Below are positions 63,701 through 64,000 of a stretch of DNA of 64,000 nt, piece after piece (the stretch's first letter is position 1; each line of letters begins with the position of its first letter). The position numbers and the translations under genes are program-made. A model generated the notes under the pieces. It was not told the origin of the DNA. It saw only the letters and a list, made by a program, of their open reading frames with translations, and did not search any database. This DNA is from Camarhynchus parvulus. Its lineage: Eukaryota > Chordata > Aves > Passeriformes > Thraupidae. The stretch is taken from assembly GCF_901933205.1 (NCBI RefSeq), contig NC_044600.1:1-64000 (forward strand), read 5' to 3'.

Positions 63701-64000
63701 TCTTGGCCTTAATCACATCCCAGAGCTGCAAATGCTGGGGTTTCATACTCACCAAGGCTGCACATTGGACAGATGTATGAAACCCTCGAGGGCTCCTCAT
63801 TAATTTTGTACATTAATATCTCCAAGAGAGCTATGGAATTTCAAGAGCTTTTAATTTCCCATGCAGAGTTCTGGCCTTTTTCCTATCTGAGGCATAATTT
63901 TATGAAGGACTCACTGCCATGTGGCCACCCAGCAGAGCCACCTCATTGCAAAGGGTTGTTGTGGTGGCTGTTAGGGAAGAAATTTCCTCTTCATTCTGGG

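Larger units (their letters stand above)
54403..64000. other. VGLL1 3'UTR and downstream DNA without a recognised gene
   Basis: An AATAAA at 55574-55579 may end the VGLL1 transcript. An LTR-like segment (56755-57135), a CR1 end (57425-57562) and short simple repeats are present. In human order CD40LG follows VGLL1, but no TNF-family exon motif was seen here. Open frames of up to about 134 codons lack motifs. Confidence 0.55.

Noticed and set aside
1..64000. CRISPR arrays, tRNA or rRNA genes, bacterial or viral coding genes
   Set aside because: No regularly spaced direct repeats, no cloverleaf or rRNA core sequence, and no such proteins were found; the window is ordinary vertebrate nuclear DNA.

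Overview
The window is vertebrate nuclear DNA, most likely from a bird and probably a songbird. Split genes have GT-AG introns, truncated CR1-type LINE 3' ends are scattered through it, introns are fairly compact, and one CpG island is present. Four protein genes lie head to tail on the + strand: the 3' part of ADGRG4 (adhesion GPCR), then BRS3 (bombesin receptor subtype 3), HTATSF1 (Tat-SF1 splicing factor) and VGLL1 (TEAD cofactor). This is the gene order I know from human Xq26. In birds that block corresponds to chicken chromosome 4 and songbird 4A; this chromosome assignment is inference.

Layout. 1-1903: intronic or upstream sequence of ADGRG4 in which no exon could be secured. 1904-10892: nine ADGRG4 exons covering the GPS cleavage motif, all seven membrane helices and the C-terminal tail, followed by about 9.7 kb of 3'UTR and intergenic DNA with a CR1 end and an LTR-like segment. 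20552-24962: BRS3, three exons, intact, 391 codons. 25-30.4 kb: intergenic. 30.47-31.08 kb: CpG-island promoter and first exon of HTATSF1, whose nine coding exons run to 41187 (453 codons). 41.2-50.3 kb: HTATSF1 3'UTR candidates and intergenic DNA. 50349-54402: VGLL1, four coding exons, 235 codons. 54.4-64 kb: no gene recognised, one LTR-like segment and one CR1 end. No tRNA, rRNA or CRISPR was seen.

The genes do not form a pathway. ADGRG4 and BRS3 are cell-surface receptors, HTATSF1 is a nuclear RNA-binding splicing factor, and VGLL1 is a nuclear TEAD partner. Their linkage is conserved synteny.

Main points for a second look: an isolated in-frame TAG in the loop between membrane helices 5 and 6 of ADGRG4, with every downstream exon still open; a probable GC-AG intron inside the ADGRG4 GPS motif; a BRS3 ligand pocket that keeps three of the four GRPR-type bombesin-affinity residues; an HTATSF1 whose acidic C-terminal tail is far shorter than in mammals; and a VGLL1 start-codon exon whose 3' splice site is preceded by a 133-nt stretch without adenine. 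All protein comparisons are from memory of the families, with no database search.
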